This document shows, one piece after another, positions 33,128 through 44,230 of a DNA stretch of 64,000 bases. The notes under the pieces are model-generated. The model made no database searches. It was not told where the DNA came from and was given only the letters and a program-made list of their open reading frames with translations. Position numbers and translations under genes: made by a program. Every line of letters starts with the position of its first letter. The first letter of the stretch is position 1. The stretch comes from Agapetus fuscipes (Eukaryota; Arthropoda; Insecta; Trichoptera; Glossosomatidae), in the NCBI GenBank assembly GCA_951799405.1, contig OX637353.1, positions 10,912,001 through 10,976,000 of the forward strand. Direction: 5' to 3'.

Positions 33128-33464
33128 TAATCGAAGTTATTTGTAAAGAAAAAGCTATCGCAAGTGAAACACTGTTTGCTTTGCAGTTTATATTTAAAGA
33201 AAATAAAATGTGTATAAACCTACGTTTCTGAAAGAGTATGATATTATATATAAATTAAATATGCTAAGCCTATGTATTACTTTAGTCATTCAAGATCTTT
33301 AATTGCTGTTTTGTTTTGTTTTAGTTTTTTTTTTTAATTAAGTTTTACTGACTGTGAGATCAAATCAACGTTTTGATTTAGTTTATTTTTAGATTAAGGT
33401 TTATTATTGTAATATTATGAATTTCAAATTATTCTTGTTTATGGATTAGTTATTATCATTTGTA

Positions 33465-33470
33465 AATAAA
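33465..33470 (+). promoter_or_regulatory. Candidate distal polyadenylation signal
   Basis: AATAAA inside TGTAAATAAAGTC, followed by T-rich sequence; the furthest of three. Confidence 0.45.
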
Positions 33471-33490
33471 GTCTTATTTATTTAATAAAT

Positions 33491-34212
33491 GGATTTTTAT
33501 ATAATCTTCATCTCCTTCTAAAACCTTTATTTGCTCCCATAATTTATCCAAGTCGCTAAAGAAACTGATGCATCATCGAAGATGAACTGCTCTTGTTGTG
33601 AAATTTACCAACTCAATTTCTGATTTAAAAATAATAATGACTAGAGACATTGCAGGTACAAAAAGCCTGGGAAATAGAGGGCATCATGAGATGGGACAGA
33701 TCCAGGAGTTCGCTTTGGAGAGATCATGTCTCCAGGATTAGTCGTGAAAGACTCACACATATCATTGGCTATGAGATAACAATAGATTAATCCAAGATCT
33801 CCTGAAAAGTCTAACGATAGCTAGACGTCCTCATATGAAGACTACAGGGGAAAAACAAGGAACGTCAGCAAAAGTAATAAAACAATCTACTAATGCAATC
33901 TAGTGGCATCTGTGTGTATCTAAAGCTCTTCAAAATTTATACTGCAACAACTTATTGCTATCCCAGTTTATGGTGGTATTTCCGGTTCTTTGTGACAGGC
34001 GATAACCATGAGAAATACAGACTTTCAAATTTTTTATTTTGATTTGCTCAAAATATTCTTCAATTGGCATTCCTTGTTCTTTCCTGTGTTCTTCATATTA
34101 GGATCCATGAGCCGATTTGGGTGTTTTTGTGAATCAAAGACCGGAAGATATAACAAGAAAAACTAAAAAAAATGTCCAAAAAATAAATGTATATTTGATG
34201 TTCTAGTTCAGT
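33491..34212. other. Spacer with a LINE relic
   Basis: Bases 33660-33800 translate in part to MRWDRSRSSLWRDHVSRISR and RERLTHI, resembling the W..HV.RM..DRL stretch of LINE C-termini. Decayed. No gene otherwise. Confidence 0.4.
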
Positions 34213-34410
34213 CCAGTTGGTAGCTCAGTTGGTAGGATGATTGCGTTCCATGCCAGAGGGCAAGGATTTGATTCCCACCACTGGTGTCTGAATTGATTTG
34301 CCGTTTCGGTGTTTATTTAGTCAGCAAGCTTTACTTAGTCTTCACAATAATGAGAATCAGCACCTCTGGGAACTATGAAACCATCACTTCAAGTAAGGTA
34401 AACGTAAGGC
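34213..34410 (+). repeat. SINE-T1, head and part of body
   Basis: The head has GGTAGCTCAGTTGGTAGGAT and a mutated B box; the body stops near CACTTCAAGTAAGG. Confidence 0.75.
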
Positions 34411-34457
34411 AAACTTTTCCTAAATACTACTACTAATACTACTATTTAAAATCCTAT

Positions 34458-34667
34458 CGTCTATAATCTATAATCTAAGTTGCAAGGATATATTTATTCA
34501 AAGCTCTCAAATGTATGCCCACAAACAAACACGTATAGTACACGCTTACAAATGCTGAATGTGTACTTACAAATAAAATCCAAACCTCAAATGAACATAA
34601 GCACTACAACTTTTGCCGACCTTCCCTGACACAGGGGTGACATTGGCAAAGTGAACCAATTTTTATC
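34458..34667 (-). repeat. L3 repeat, 3' part
   Basis: From TCTATAATCTATAATC to GTGAACCAATTTTTATCG; the head is missing. Confidence 0.8.
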
Positions 34668-35169
34668 GTGACAAGATATAAAATTTTCTTATACACTCCA
34701 TCACCACTGAAAGGGACATCACCACTTACAGTTATCCAATAAAGGCGCGTGCACATTATAAAGCCAGTTTTTACTCGCGTTATTATTCTTTATCCGTGAT
34801 CTGGGTCAATCACAACTTTTCTCATTTTAATATTTTTAATAAAAAACAAAATGTCTCCAACTTATCAATCCTTAGCCTCTTAAGTGCCCCAACCCCCCCT
34901 CCCCCCTCCCCACTTCTCCAATCTAACCCCGGCACAATACCGGGCCCCTGCCCCTGCCCCTGCCCCTGCCCCTGCCGCTGCCCCGCCCCCCAATCTGCCC
35001 CATCCAGCGTTTTTTCTTTATTAAAAAAGCAACACAATGCTCGCTATAAAACTTGAAACTTTTTTAAGCGTCCGCTGAACAGAGCCGGACGTGAAGAATC
35101 AAGATGTATCGCTCTGAAGGAATATCCAAAATAAAATTAGTACAACTTGTAGTGATGGGGCCTCCATTT
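34668..35169. other. Unique-looking spacer with a C-rich tract
   Basis: No gene or named repeat. Frames over the C-rich tract give Pro/Cys or Gly/Gln runs and are not believable proteins. Confidence 0.5.
34885..34995 (-). repeat. Hexanucleotide (CCCCTG)n and C-runs; G-quadruplex type on minus strand
   Basis: About five CCCCTG units in tandem near 34946-34975, preceded by several runs of 4-7 C. Confidence 0.75.
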
Positions 35170-35456
35170 CATAGACCAATAGTTGTTAACTTGGAAGGTT
35201 GTGGATTCGGATCCCGGCGGAGCACAAAAAATATACCATTTATATTTCGAATGTGCTCTTCGAGTTGAAAAACTCATAAACCTTTCCCAAAGACCGGTCA
35301 CTGAAAGGTCCATCCAACCTTGCAACAACTGGGTCTTGCTTGAGAATTGGCGCTTTCTTCAGCGACGATCAAGATCGCAGAGGGCTCTTGAGGTGTGATA
35401 CACACAAAAACAGCGCTCACCAAATCAATCATCCTAATATTATTATTATTATTATT
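35170..35456 (+). repeat. SINE-T2
   Basis: Nearly full length, with a worn A box and a clean (ATT)n tail of about seven units. Confidence 0.85.
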
Positions 35457-35471
35457 AACTTGAAACTGTTG

Positions 35472-35721
35472 ATCTAAATATAAATCTAAGTTGCAAAGAT
35501 ATGTATCATTTGAGCTTCATATTAAATGGATTCCCACAAGCAGACACGCATAATTTCGCGCTCACACATGTCGCATGTGGACTTACAATATAAAAACTCA
35601 ATGTCAAATGAAAATAAGCCCTGCAACTCTTGCCAACCTTCCCTGAAACAGAGGTGACATTGGCAAAGTGAACCATTTTTTACAGTATGGGTGGTCAGTC
35701 TCATACCAACCTATAAGTCAA
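35472..35721 (-). repeat. L3 repeat, full length
   Basis: It follows the SINE-T2 tail directly. Ends with ACCAACCTATAAGTCAAG. Confidence 0.85.
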
Positions 35722-36251
35722 GAAATGTACACAACAAATAACATTTTAGACATAAACAAATGGATAAACATTGAAATCAAATGCAAAATACAATTTTCTA
35801 ATTTAAAATTGGCTAGCCGCCAGCATTACAGATCAACCACCATTTCTTTTTGTCCTTACACTCAATCGCGAACTCAACTCTTTCTGTCTTACAATTGCGA
35901 ACGAAAAATTATTTTCGTTCGCGATTTAAATATTTTGTGTCACACCCGGTTCTGTTGATCTCTCCATGTAGGTGAACTTCACACGGTGTGAGGAGGCGAA
36001 GGTTTAATTAATTATAAACTTTTTCAAGTGCGAATCTCTTCACCGCCCCCACGGACCTCCCCGCCACCCCCTAATGTACCCCCTACCTACCCCCCTCCCC
36101 CCTGTCACATCTCAATCCCAACTTTTTTCATTTTCATACATTAAACCTTCCGCGAGAATTATTCATTATTTTATGGCGTTTCTCTTTTTATGTGTGCCGC
36201 ACCAAATAAAGCTATTCAAGACGGTGAGGGTGTGTACCGGCATTGGCAGGC
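35722..36251. other. Unique-looking spacer with C-runs
   Basis: AGCCGCCAGCATTACAGATC at 35816 echoes the 24-kb motif. Bases 36040-36110 hold many CCCC runs. No gene seen. Confidence 0.45.
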
Positions 36252-37103
36252 CACGCAGCTAAACTGCACGGATAGAACAACTTCTCACAGCATTGTCTCC
36301 GAAGGCATTTACACCTTATTTTCTTACGGGTAATCGGGCCGACTGGGAATCAGTCTCAGAGACAGGATTCTAAACTAGGAGATCCGTAGACGCACTGGTG
36401 TCACTGATGTCATACAGCAACTGGCCTGCTTAAAGTGGCGCTGGGCTAGTCACGTCACTAAGCAAGACAAGTGGCCCAAACGGATCGTCCAGTGGTGGCC
36501 CAGGATGTCCAAGTGAGGAGTAAGAAGACTCCAACTAAGGTGGCTGGACGACCACAAGGGAACTGCAGGCAGAGGATGGCTAAACACAGCAACTGAAATT
36601 GAGAGGATTGGAGCAGGCCTACGTCCAGCAGTGGACTGAGAAAGGCTGAGGGACAAGAAGGAATAAGAATCGGGCCGGTCTTACAGACTTTTCACACTGG
36701 ACGCATTCTGCCCGGATTTTTCTATGGTTTTTCTACCCGGTGCGCAGTATTGTATGGGCTTGTGTGGGAGCTTTCAGACAAGTCCCATTCTACCCGGTCG
36801 TCAGTTAGCCAGGTTAACAATCAAGTGTGAAAGCAAATCACTATACACAAACCGGGAAGAATGGTTTGTGTCTAAAATAGACCTTATTCAAATCACTTCA
36901 CTTGAAGAATGAGTTTTCAAGCTTTCGACCCGGGAGGGGGGGGGGAAGTTCTCATTTCTTATAAAGGCTGAGTTAGCCCTCCCGGTATTTATTTTGAGTT
37001 TTAAATAAACACCAGAGGAGGAAATCATTTCTTAGATCCTCGGAAGTGATATAACTCTAATCCTATGGCATAGAACGAATTCTACCAACTGAGCTATCAA
37101 GCA
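36252..37103 (-). repeat. SINE-T1, split by a LINE-B insertion
   Basis: The SINE 3' part is at 36252-36340 and resumes at 36668. The body and head region reach ACTGAGCTATCAAGC at 37103. The middle of the element is badly diverged. Confidence 0.6.
36341..36667 (+). pseudogene. LINE-B 3' fragment inserted in SINE-T1
   Basis: Pieces of the LINE C-terminus are readable across frames: GVTDVIQQLACLKWRWASHV, then KRIVQWWPRMSK and GWLNTATEIERIG. Stops and shifts break the frame. A 9-bp direct repeat, AATCGGGCC, lies at 36332-36340 and 36668-36676, as expected for a target-site duplication. Confidence 0.75.
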
Positions 37104-37315
37104 AGCATACCCTTCTCAAAAACGCAGGTTTGAAAAAGCCTTGTGAGATGGCATTTGAAATTTATTGTAAAGTAATTTGGTTATGCAATGTTTTCATACC
37201 TTAGAGGAGAGTAGAAATACAGTCTTTTTAAAAAATGACCGTCAAATTGAAAGGCCTGCTTATATAAAAACCAAAACAAAAAATCTCAGAGTGTTTGACA
37301 TGCATGTTTTAACCC

Positions 37316-37543
37316 AACGCAACTCGCAAACGCAACTAAGCTACACATATAGTGTAACTTCATGCCTGCGTTATCCCCAAAGGAGTCGTATGTGACAATT
37401 CGGGACCTATTTATTTTTACGGGTAAGTGGGCCAGCCTCTCACCAACCACTTTTAGTTGAAGTGGGGGTTGGTTCTCATTTCTTATAAAGGCTGAGTAAG
37501 CCTTGAGATCGAACCAACATTCTACCAATTGAGCTATCCACCT
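37316..37543 (-). repeat. SINE-T1 with internal deletions
   Basis: The 3' terminus GCAACTAAGCTACACATATAG is followed by a shortened body and a head reduced to CTACCAATTGAGCTATC. Confidence 0.75.
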
Positions 37544-37546
37544 TTT

Positions 37547-37776
37547 TACGAGCTGAGTCGTCGTCGCTGCAAAGCGCCAATTCTCAAGCAAGACCCAGTT
37601 GCTGTAAGGCTGGATGGACCTTTGGTGGCCGGTCATTGGTAAAGATTTATGAATTTTTCAACCCAGCGAAGAGCAAATTTGAAAATATAAATGCTATATT
37701 TTTTGTGCTCCGCCTGGATCCGAATCCACAACCTTCCATTCAGAGTTCTAAGTGTTACCACTGAACTACGGACCGG
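37547..37776 (-). repeat. SINE-T2
   Basis: From the ACGAGCTGAGTCGTCGTCGC segment to GGACCGGTCC; 3' terminus and tail missing. Confidence 0.85.
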
Positions 37777-38485
37777 TCCAAAAAATACAATACAAGTATT
37801 CTTAATTAAAATTTCAATGCCGGTTTGATTTTTTTGAGAAAATTCTGACCCAATGAAGTTAACGTCGTAAAGGAAGAAGTAGGAAAATTGTTAAGTTTTC
37901 ATGGCACAAAGAAAATAAAGCACTTAAAGAAGACCTACCGAGAACGGAAGATTTCCCAGGTCGGCTATGGGACCAAAATGACAAATATTATAGTTACCTA
38001 CAGACTAGGTCTGTACGACACATGACAAAATAACCTCAAGGACTAGAAAAAATATTTATTTACGATGAGTTTTTTTTTAAGTTGCAACGATACTTTAACA
38101 TTAAGGATTCATAATTAGTGCACACTCACAAGCAGACACATAGGCTCAAACTGTCATCATACCCGTCAAATATATACATGTCAGAAGGACTACAGCACAT
38201 GGACGCTCATGCAAAGCTTTATATTTTCTCAAGTGGCAGAAGGTCTTTCGGTGAAGTAAAAGCGACGGCACGACAAATCAAGAATCTCTAAGGCAGAGGT
38301 GTGCCCATGACTCTAAAAGTAAATGGTTCGATGTTTGACAAGCAGTCATGTAGAAATTCGCACTCACACATGCAGCATGTGTACCTCCACCCACGCCTGT
38401 CCATCGCCATAATGTGAAAATGCTTTCATCCTTGAGATGATGGCTTGAAATTGAAGTCATTGTTAAAACTAAATTTCATTTCCCA
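37777..38485. other. Spacer with L3 scraps
   Basis: Bases 38075-38150 and 38335-38385 hold short, diverged L3 pieces. No gene seen. Confidence 0.45.
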
Positions 38486-39150
38486 TAGTCCGGTTGAAAG
38501 CTCAGTTGGTAGAGTGCTTTCATTCCATGTCGTGAGCTCGGTTTCGAATCCCACCGAGGGTGTCAGAAATGATTTCCCGTTTCGGTGTTTATTTCAAACT
38601 CCAAATAAAATAAGAGCAAGGTTTACTAAGCCTTCACAAGAAATGAGTACCAGTCCTCTCGGGAGCTGGGAAACCCCCCCTTCAACTGAAGTGGCTGGTG
38701 AAAGTCCGCTCCCTCACCTGTAAAAATAAATAGGTTTCACTCGCTTATCCGAAACCCTTCGGGGATAACGCGGCAAGAAGTTTTTTTTTTTAAGAAATCC
38801 TGTGCGGGAGACTTCCTAGATTCTAGAGACTCTAGGCGTCTATGACACTTGTTGTAGTGCCGCAAAGGTGTACAAGCTTGGTCGTCGCTACAAAGCGCCA
38901 ATACTCAAGCAAGACCCAGTTGCTGTAAGGCTGGATGGACCTTTGGTGACCGGTCATTGGTAAAGGTGTATGAATTTTTCAACCCAGCGAAGAGCAAATT
39001 TGAAAATATAAATGGTATATTTTTTGTGCTCCACCGGGATTCGAACCCACAACCTTCCCAGTCAGAGTCCGCAGTGTTACCACTGAGCTACGGACCGGTC
39101 ACGTTACACTGTATGTGTAGTTTAGTTGCGTTAGTTGCGTTTTATGCGAT
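38486..39150 (+). repeat. SINE-T1, split by a D/SINE-T2 block
   Basis: A good copy from head (AAGCTCAGTTGGTAGAG) to GCGGCAAGAAG at 38780. Its last 40 bases (CGTTACACTGTATGTGTAG) reappear at 39103. Confidence 0.8.
38795..39098 (-). repeat. Repeat D plus SINE-T2, inserted in SINE-T1
   Basis: Repeat D (38795-38873, + strand) is joined to a reversed SINE-T2 (38874-39098), which ends GGACCGGTC. D may have arrived as part of the same unit, since the join is also seen at 2.4 kb and 49.4 kb. Confidence 0.7.
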
Positions 39151-39492
39151 GTTTTAAAGGCTAATATATTTTTTCTGCAATGTGTTTGCCTCTACCCATT
39201 GCACGTGCCTGGTAGAGTAAGTAGGTACACCTCGTTAGGAGATGCGAGTGTAGGCACATTATTAAAACATCAAATAATGTGAGTTGACGTTCGGCAAATA
39301 TCGCCGTCTGTCTGCCATCTTCTTTGGTGCTTCGTTATCCGAGTGCGAGTACGAGACAGACAATTAGCGGCCGACTAACAAAGCCCTTTCTTATCCTTGC
39401 GGCGACTGACGAGGTGCTCGTGTTTACCTACCTCTATATGGTGTGTCCACAAAGTCTCAAGACACTGTACCTTACTTTCTCCGGATTATAAT
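39151..39492. other. Unique-looking spacer, moderately GC-rich
   Basis: Bases 39190-39440 match none of the named repeats. No open frame of note. Confidence 0.4.
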
Positions 39493-39895
39493 GTATGAAG
39501 AAGTGGCGGCTAATCTGCAATGCTGATTTGTAATGTTGGTTTATTAGTTTGCTACATTTTTTGCATAATAAATTTTTGACTTTTTTTGTATAGATTTCTT
39601 TTTAAGGTTTTGTTATTTTTTATATTTAAATGTAATTTATTATTCATATTCCTTGACTTATAGGTTGGTATGAGGCTGACCACCCATACTGTAAAAAATG
39701 GTTCACTTTGCCAGTGTCACCCCTGTTTCAGGGAAGTTTCGGCAAAAGTTGTGGGGCTTATGTTCATTTGAGGTTTAAATTTTATTTGTAAGTACACAAT
39801 CAGCATTTGTAAGCGCGAACTACACGTGTTTGTTTTTGGGCATACATTTGAGAGCTTTGAATGAATATATCCTTGCAACTTAGATTATAGATTAT
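39493..39895 (+). repeat. L3 with extended 5' part (LINE ORF end plus 3' UTR)
   Basis: It starts in the codons for KKWRLICNAD and a stop, then continues through a 150-bp AT-rich stretch into the standard L3. It matches 62716-63110 throughout. The L3 body has an internal GTGGGGC change. Confidence 0.8.
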
Positions 39896-39956
39896 TATTA
39901 TAGACTAGCTTTGAGTGTAAGTCTCCATGACCGTCGGTAGATCTTGCTATACCTAT

Positions 39957-40150
39957 TTTTTAAGGAACCCTATACGGGAGATTCTCTAGATTCAAGAGAT
40001 TCTATGGGTTTATGACATTTGTTGTAGTGCCGCAAAGGTGTTGGTGATGTGGCAGCCGATGTTCTTATTCAGTTGCAGAGTTAGCTGCGCAGTGCTGTGG
40101 TGTGTGCTGCGTTGCGTGTTGCGTTGCTTTTTCTTGAGTCACTGAAAGGA
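39957..40150 (+). repeat. Repeat D, longest copy
   Basis: It pairs with 13310-13520 and includes GTGTGCTGCGTTGCGTGTTG-type units near its end. Confidence 0.65.
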
Positions 40151-40796
40151 AATGGCGATTGATATTGAATTGGAATAGGGCAAGGTTAAATTGGGGTAGA
40201 AATACTGATACTGGTAACTCATAAGTGGGCAGTCGTGAAAACACCAAGCTCTCATAAGTTTTATTTCAACTGCAAAAGGATAGATGTGAGCCGTTCTACG
40301 AGTTGCCCTTGTTGTGATGAGAGGAGGAGGTATTAGTGAGGATATTTCGTCAGAACAGACAACATTCTTGTACCTATAGAAGAGACTGATCATTCCAACT
40401 TTCCTTCTATGCTCGAGAGAATGTAGATTGGCTGATAGAGTAGAATCGCCAATCGGTACTACTTATTGGTCTGTCTTTTTTATAGCATTGTTGCTAAATT
40501 TACCGTTCATGAGATTCTTTTTGTACATCATAGGTTACCTCAGTTAACAATTTTTATTAAATAGAACTCGCTTTAAACATAACAATGCGCCCTGTCTTGA
40601 GACATTGTGAACACACCGTGTATACCTCAACAAGGGCCCATTAAACTGCAAGAAATAATTATGTTACGGCACTGCTTGTTAGGCGGAGGTACGTCATTAA
40701 ATTAATCCAGAAATCTCTTGATTAATTAGATTATAATCGTTAATCCCAGACTGTTTTGTTCAATGACAACTCCCTTCCTCGCAATGCTTGTTTCAC
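40151..40796. other. Spacer
   Basis: No gene. AAATAGAACTCGC and AAACATAACAATG at 40559-40590 echo 26640-26680. Confidence 0.45.
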
Positions 40797-41103
40797 CACA
40801 CTACTAAGCTTCTTACCGTGTTTACCCCGAAGAGGTTGCATGTGGTGAATAGAACCTATTTATTTTTACAGTTAAGGAGGTCGGCCTTACGCCAACCACT
40901 TCAGTTAAAGTGGGGGTTTTCCAGCTTCCGAGTGGACTGAAACTCATTTCTTGTATAGGCTGTGAAAGCCTTGCGGGTATTTTATTTTTGGTTTCAAATA
41001 AACACCGAAACGGAAAATCGTTTCTTACACGCTAGGTGGGATTCGAACTCGAGCTCTCGGGGCGTGGAATACAAGCACTCTACCAACTGGTCTATCGACC
41101 ATC
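40797..41103 (-). repeat. SINE-T1, near full length
   Basis: From CTAAGCTTCTTACCGTG to CTACCAACTGGTCTATCGACC. Only the extreme 3' end is degraded. Confidence 0.85.
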
Positions 41104-41158
41104 AATTTTCTAACTGAATAAGAGTTTTAGGCTTACACGGCCGGCTGATGATGCTGGA

Positions 41159-41345
41159 GTGAAGTTTTCCGGGATCTGTTGCCGTGGTCTGTGGGAGCTG
41201 GAGCTTCCGGATGTTTTTCACAGTTTTCATCAAGATCTTCATCATCATCATACTTCACGCTGAAGAAGCCCATCGTAGAAATGGGCGAAACGTCCGGAAT
41301 CTCCATCTCCCACAGACCACGGCAACAGATCCCGGAAAACTTCAC
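41159..41345. repeat. Palindrome with ~50-bp arms
   Basis: Arm 41163-41212 (TTTTCCGGGATCTGTTGCCG...) and arm 41293-41343 are inverted copies with few mismatches. The ~80-bp centre carries CATCATCATC. One arm and the centre recur in the LMO intron at 30505-30625. Confidence 0.8.
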
Positions 41346-42789
41346 TCCAATTTTCTAACTTTTTAGATCTCAAATTAATAGAAAAACTACTACAATACAT
41401 CCATAATATTGCATTTTTCAATATTGCACCGTATCCTTCGGCGAGTTTTTCTCCCCTCAATCTTACCCAGTGTGATAAAATAAAGAAAATGGTATTTCTT
41501 ATTTCTTAAAATGAGACCAAAGTAAATAAGCTTTCTTTACTTAATGATTGGTAGATGTTAATCTTAATATTTATTTATTAATTTATTTATGTCCTCCCAT
41601 TTATCCTTCATAACCTATCAAAGGTAGAAAAAGGTATAACCCTAGTTCAAGTGATATTACTTAGCTTTGCACTCTTCTTGGAAATATGCCTTTGATGTTG
41701 AATAACTACAGGGTATGTTGTAAACTAAAAAGGAAGCATTTTCTTTGATTGCGTTTCAGGACGGTCCGTTTTAAATATACAGGGTGGTACATAAGTAATG
41801 ATCCAGTTTTGTGGATAAATAAAACCTACGAACTGAGAGACTCATGCCCAATTTCACTCAGATTACATTAATTTTAAGTGTCTATTATTGAATTAAAGTG
41901 AAAAGAAAATATAATTTTGTTTTCATCATGAAGTCTACAGCTCTGAGTTTAACTTAGTTAATTTCAGATTCTGCGTTACTACAGCCTGTCTCCAGCTTTG
42001 TATCGATATTTTAAAGATAAAACTGGTTAGCTAGCATAAGTTTCTCAGATAAATAAACCTTTTTTCCTAATTTCTACGAGAGGAAACACTGAAGTAGTAT
42101 AAAAATCTTGAAGTTTAAAAGCTTCTCATGAGTATGTCCTTATAATTAGTTAACTAACTATGAAAAATGACCACAAATAAAAAAAAATCCACAATTTTTC
42201 AAATCAGTACGTATTCATTTTTCCCTTTAAGGTGGCGATATGTCTGCCTTAGCTGCATATGAGCTAAATCCATCTACCCATTCCGTTTTTGGGCTTCAAT
42301 AACATTCTAACAAAATATGTAACTATTAAGATTGGATGGTTTCACTATTGCTTTTTCAGTTATGGTTTTTCTTAAGATAGATAAAGAAAAATAAAATGAA
42401 AAGTCTTTACACGACGGATTTTTTAGTCCTTTGGACACGCTACTCACGGCAATGAGGAGAACTTAGAACAAGTGGCTGTGATCGAAAATAAGATTCACCA
42501 TAAGATAAACCGATCAAATGAAGACAACAGCAGGCACCTTAGTGGTTGGAGCGCTACGGGTAGCGTATTCAAGAAAGAACTAGAAAAAAGGGATTTTTTT
42601 TCGAAAAGGATCACAAGTCTCGACCCTCAAAAATGAGATTTAAACGAAGAAAAACGAATGGCCATTTCAAGAAAAGATGCACAGCAAAGCCTTGCTGATT
42701 TATTTTCCAAATCATGGTGTCAGACAATGATGATATGGTACAGCAGACTTCCACAATTAGATTCCTCTCAACTATTAATCATATTCACT
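41346..42789. other. Spacer with repeat H and a LINE relic
   Basis: Repeat H at 42030-42250 matches 10220-10445 (TTTCTCAGATAAAT at one end, AAGGTGGCGATAT at the other). Bases 42400-42560 translate in part to FGHATHGNEENLEQVAVI, resembling the FGH..R..E.LE stretch of LINE C-termini, with stops. Confidence 0.5.
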
Positions 42790-43135
42790 GAGATAGTTCA
42801 TAGCTTAGTTTGAGGAGATCAAAATTCACTGCTTAGTTTGGGTAGACCAAGTTTCATTGTTTGTCTGGGAAGGCTAAATTTCACTGCTTGGTTTGACGAG
42901 ACCTAAATTTACTTCTAGATTTGAGGAGACCAAAATTCACTGCTAGGTTAGACGAGAGCAAAATTTACTGCTTTTCTGGGAGACCAAAATTTACAGCTAC
43001 ATTTTGTGGAAATCAAAATTCACTGCTAGATTTGGGAAGACCAAAATTCACAGCTACATTTGGGGAGACCAAAATTCACAGCTACATTTGGGGAGACCAA
43101 AATCCACTGTTTGGTTTATGGAGAACAAGCAGTGA
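42790..43135 (+). repeat. 28-bp minisatellite, about twelve units
   Basis: Unit of the form ATTCACAGCTACATTTGGGG plus AGACCAAA. The last three copies are nearly identical and earlier ones drift. A 143-codon frame (GRPKFTATF units) runs over it by virtue of the repeat. Confidence 0.85.
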
Positions 43136-43917
43136 ATTATATAAACAAGTTAATTACTTTTGCTCCACCCTGTATTTCCTCACGCTAGCCCACCCTATGT
43201 GTAAAATAATGAACTTTTCCGAGAACAGTGCAAAAAACCAATCTAAAAGCCTTTCCTCGAAAAATTCCTCCTTTCACACATGGCCCCCTGCAAATTACAC
43301 CCACCTACCTGTTAAAACGGTTTCAGAATCAATCAACGGACGCTTCAAATAGCTCCTGAAATTCCAAATGACATCGGATAATAAGAGAGCAATTACAGGG
43401 ATCCAACCCTTCACCCCCACCTCTTCAACCCCTTTCTTCTTTACAATCCACCGAGGACCTACAGCGCCAAGTTGCGTCGAACTTTTTAATTAAATTTCTT
43501 TGTTGCGGCCCTTCGGGTATGAAAAAAGTATGTGTGAACTATTTGGGTGTAAGTACGTCTTTTTTTTCATTATTAATTTTACGCTGCGTCACTTTATAAC
43601 GATGTTGTTGACACCGTGTACTAGTCACGATAGAAAATGAAGCCTTGTGAATATTTATTTTGATAAAGCTTATGGTGTTAGCGCCGCGCTCATTCACACA
43701 CTCGTAGCGTCAATACATTTTTATTCAAAACAGTTTTCCTTTAATAAAGCGATTTAAAAAAATCCAGAGAAGTGCTCATGCGTCATTACTTACATTAGAT
43801 CGATCGAAATAAAATTATTACTACGTCTGTTACTTACCTGTCGCCATTCCCACAAAGGATATTAATACAAAAAAGAATAATTTTACCGGTGGCATTATTA
43901 TTTTCCCGTGTTCCTTA
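43136..43917. other. Unique-looking spacer
   Basis: Bases 43200-43460 are moderately GC-rich and match no named repeat. No gene was recognised. Confidence 0.4.
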
Positions 43918-44084
43918 TCATAGGTTGGTATGAGGCTGACGACCGTCAACCGATTTTGTAAAAAAAAGGTTCTGTTGCCCTGCAACTTTTGCCGACCTTC
44001 CCTGAAGCAGGGGTGACATTGGCAAAGAAATACCATGTGTTACAGTATGGGGGATCAGCCTCATACCAACTTATAAGTCAAGGA
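43918..44084. repeat. Two L3 heads facing each other
   Basis: TAGGTTGGTATGAGGCTGAC on the + strand (from 43921) is followed within 60 bp by a reversed L3 head ending CCTCATACCAACTTATAAG. The pair forms an inverted repeat. Confidence 0.7.
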
Positions 44085-44230
44085 ATTTAACTTTACTTAA
44101 CAATACTCGTATTTCGTTGTCCATGTTTGCAGTTCTGCACATCATTCAATCGAGCTTAATATGTTTTACACTTTTCAGCTTAACATGTCTCCTTAGCTCA
44201 CTGTGTGAATACACAAACTTGAAAAGTCTA

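Larger units (their letters stand above)
30869..33490 (+). other. Probable LMO 3' UTR with one intron
   Basis: A donor-like CAG/GTGAGG at 30943 and a strong acceptor, TTTCTCTCTTGTCCTCAG, ending at 31745 would remove 802 bp and leave a UTR exon from 31746. That exon is AT-rich, lacks the named repeats and holds AATAAA at 33082, 33202 and 33465. TGTAAATA (Pumilio-type) occurs at 32374-32381 and 33461-33468. The structure is inferred, not shown by transcripts. Confidence 0.5.

Noticed and set aside
34822..35037. A Gly/Gln-rich protein on the minus strand
   Set aside because: It is the translation of a CCCCTG hexanucleotide run with no other coding evidence.
42790..43135. A CRISPR array, because of ~28-bp direct repeats
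   Set aside because: Units are contiguous without unique spacers, they drift in sequence, and the host is an animal genome. It is a minisatellite.
42921..43352. A 143-codon protein with GRPKFTATF repeats
   Set aside because: The 28-bp unit is not a multiple of three and the frame drifts between different peptides, so it is not a conserved repeat protein.
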